Assembly (NCBI GenBank): GCA_937973935.1
Contig: CALJJF010000139.1
Coordinates: forward strand, 1 to 14,029
Source: MKRK01 sp001896915
GTDB taxonomy: Bacteria > Bacillota > Clostridia > Oscillospirales > Acutalibacteraceae
Direction: 5' to 3'
Length of the DNA: 14,029 nt
Made by a program: the position numbers and the translations under genes
Part shown: piece by piece, positions 13,560 to 14,029 of the stretch
Layout: the number at the start of each line of letters is the position of its first letter
How positions within the stretch are numbered: the first letter of the stretch is position 1
Notes under the pieces: model-generated
Databases searched by the model: none
The model's input: only the letters and a program-made list of their open reading frames with translations
Told to the model about the DNA's origin: nothing

Positions 13560-14029
13560 ATGCGTCAAATTTCTTTTCTGATCAGTGAAATACATGACGG
13601 CAAAACCGTAAAAAGCTTCTTGTATGAAAACGGGGTTTCCGGAAGGCTGCTCATTAAGCTGAAGCAGACAGAACTAGGCATAACGCTGGATGGCCGGCAT
13701 ATAAGAGTAATAGACAGATTAACGGCAGGGAAGACCCTGAACATCAACATACCTCATGATGAGTGTCCTGCCGCTGTCTCGGATTTTACTGTTCCGGTAT
13801 TGTATTTTGACAATGATGTTATCGCTCTGGATAAGCCGCCTTTTTTGGTGGTGCATCCGTCCCGTTCCCATCAGGGCAACACCCTTGCCAACGCCTTTGC
13901 GTGTATTTTGCAGCAAAAGGGGATGTCTGCCGCTTTCCGACCCATCAACCGGCTGGACAGGGATACCTCCGGAATTGTGATTTCTGCGCTGAACCCATTT
14001 TCTGCTTCCGGATTATCGGGAAATATGAA
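13560..14029 (+). CDS. RluA-family pseudouridine synthase, 5' part
   Basis: The frame stays open from ATG 13560 to the window edge, giving 156 codons without a stop. GAGGG (13551-13555) provides a ribosome site five bases away. The N-terminal part (about residues 1-70) has an S4-like RNA-binding feel: VKSFLYENGVSGRLLIKLK, then ITLDGRHIRV and LTAGKTLNINIP. Next comes the RluA-type catalytic core: VLYFDNDVIALDKPPFLVVHPS and the motif NRLDRDTSG, whose aspartate after RL is the nucleophile. RluA-family enzymes convert specific uridines of 23S rRNA, or of some tRNAs, to pseudouridine; the exact target cannot be called from half a protein. The 3' end lies outside the window. Confidence 0.93.
   Translation, partial: MRQISFLISEIHDGKTVKSFLYENGVSGRLLIKLKQTELGITLDGRHIRVIDRLTAGKTLNINIPHDECPAAVSDFTVPVLYFDNDVIALDKPPFLVVHPSRSHQGNTLANAFACILQQKGMSAAFRPINRLDRDTSGIVISALNPFSASGLSGNM

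Overview
The window looks like ordinary chromosome from a spore-forming, low-to-moderate-GC Firmicute of class Clostridia. The signs are a CwlD-type spore-cortex amidase, a ClpE-like Clp ATPase with an N-terminal zinc finger, a CCA-encoding Gly-Arg-His-Gln tRNA cluster, strong AAGGAG-like ribosome sites, frequent TTG starts, and two small families I associate with Clostridia (DUF5711-like and DUF6873-like). No phage, IS element, CRISPR array or antibiotic-resistance cassette is visible.

Layout. (1) 1-2072: the tail of an unidentified gene translationally coupled to truA, then a membrane-anchored DUF5711-like protein. (2) 2086-5791: a promoter followed by a tight operon of a CvpA-like membrane protein, a CDP-alcohol phosphatidyltransferase (PgsA-like) and the ClpE-like unfoldase. 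(3) 5795-6250: a strong promoter, four tRNA genes (Gly-UCC, Arg-UCU, His-GUG, Gln-UUG) and a strong intrinsic terminator; the Arg-His spacer holds a perfect 13-bp inverted repeat. (4) 6350-9108: an unrecognised polytopic membrane protein, then cwlD and radA five bases apart, closed by a hairpin terminator. A candidate sporulation-type promoter precedes cwlD. (5) 9007-9222 on the minus strand: a small four-cysteine protein, the only convincing minus-strand gene, whose reading frame runs through the radA terminator into the end of radA. (6) 9320-12384: a long leader that can fold into stems, then a membrane-fusion adaptor, a MacB/FtsX-type permease and a DUF6873-like protein of predicted GME fold. 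(7) 12381-14029: a promoter, ilvE (branched-chain aminotransferase), a weak hairpin, and the start of an RluA-family pseudouridine synthase cut by the window edge.

How the genes fit together. Most is housekeeping: tRNA and rRNA pseudouridylation (truA, the RluA-family gene), phospholipid head-group synthesis, protein quality control, recombinational repair (radA), spore cortex maturation (cwlD) and branched-chain amino acid metabolism. The least explained block is the 9.3-12.4 kb operon: an adaptor and a permease normally paired with an ABC ATPase that is absent here, linked to a predicted guanidino-modifying-fold protein of unknown chemistry, behind a potentially structured leader. I rate that block and its leader as the best candidates for something undescribed, though the sequence alone does not prove a new system.
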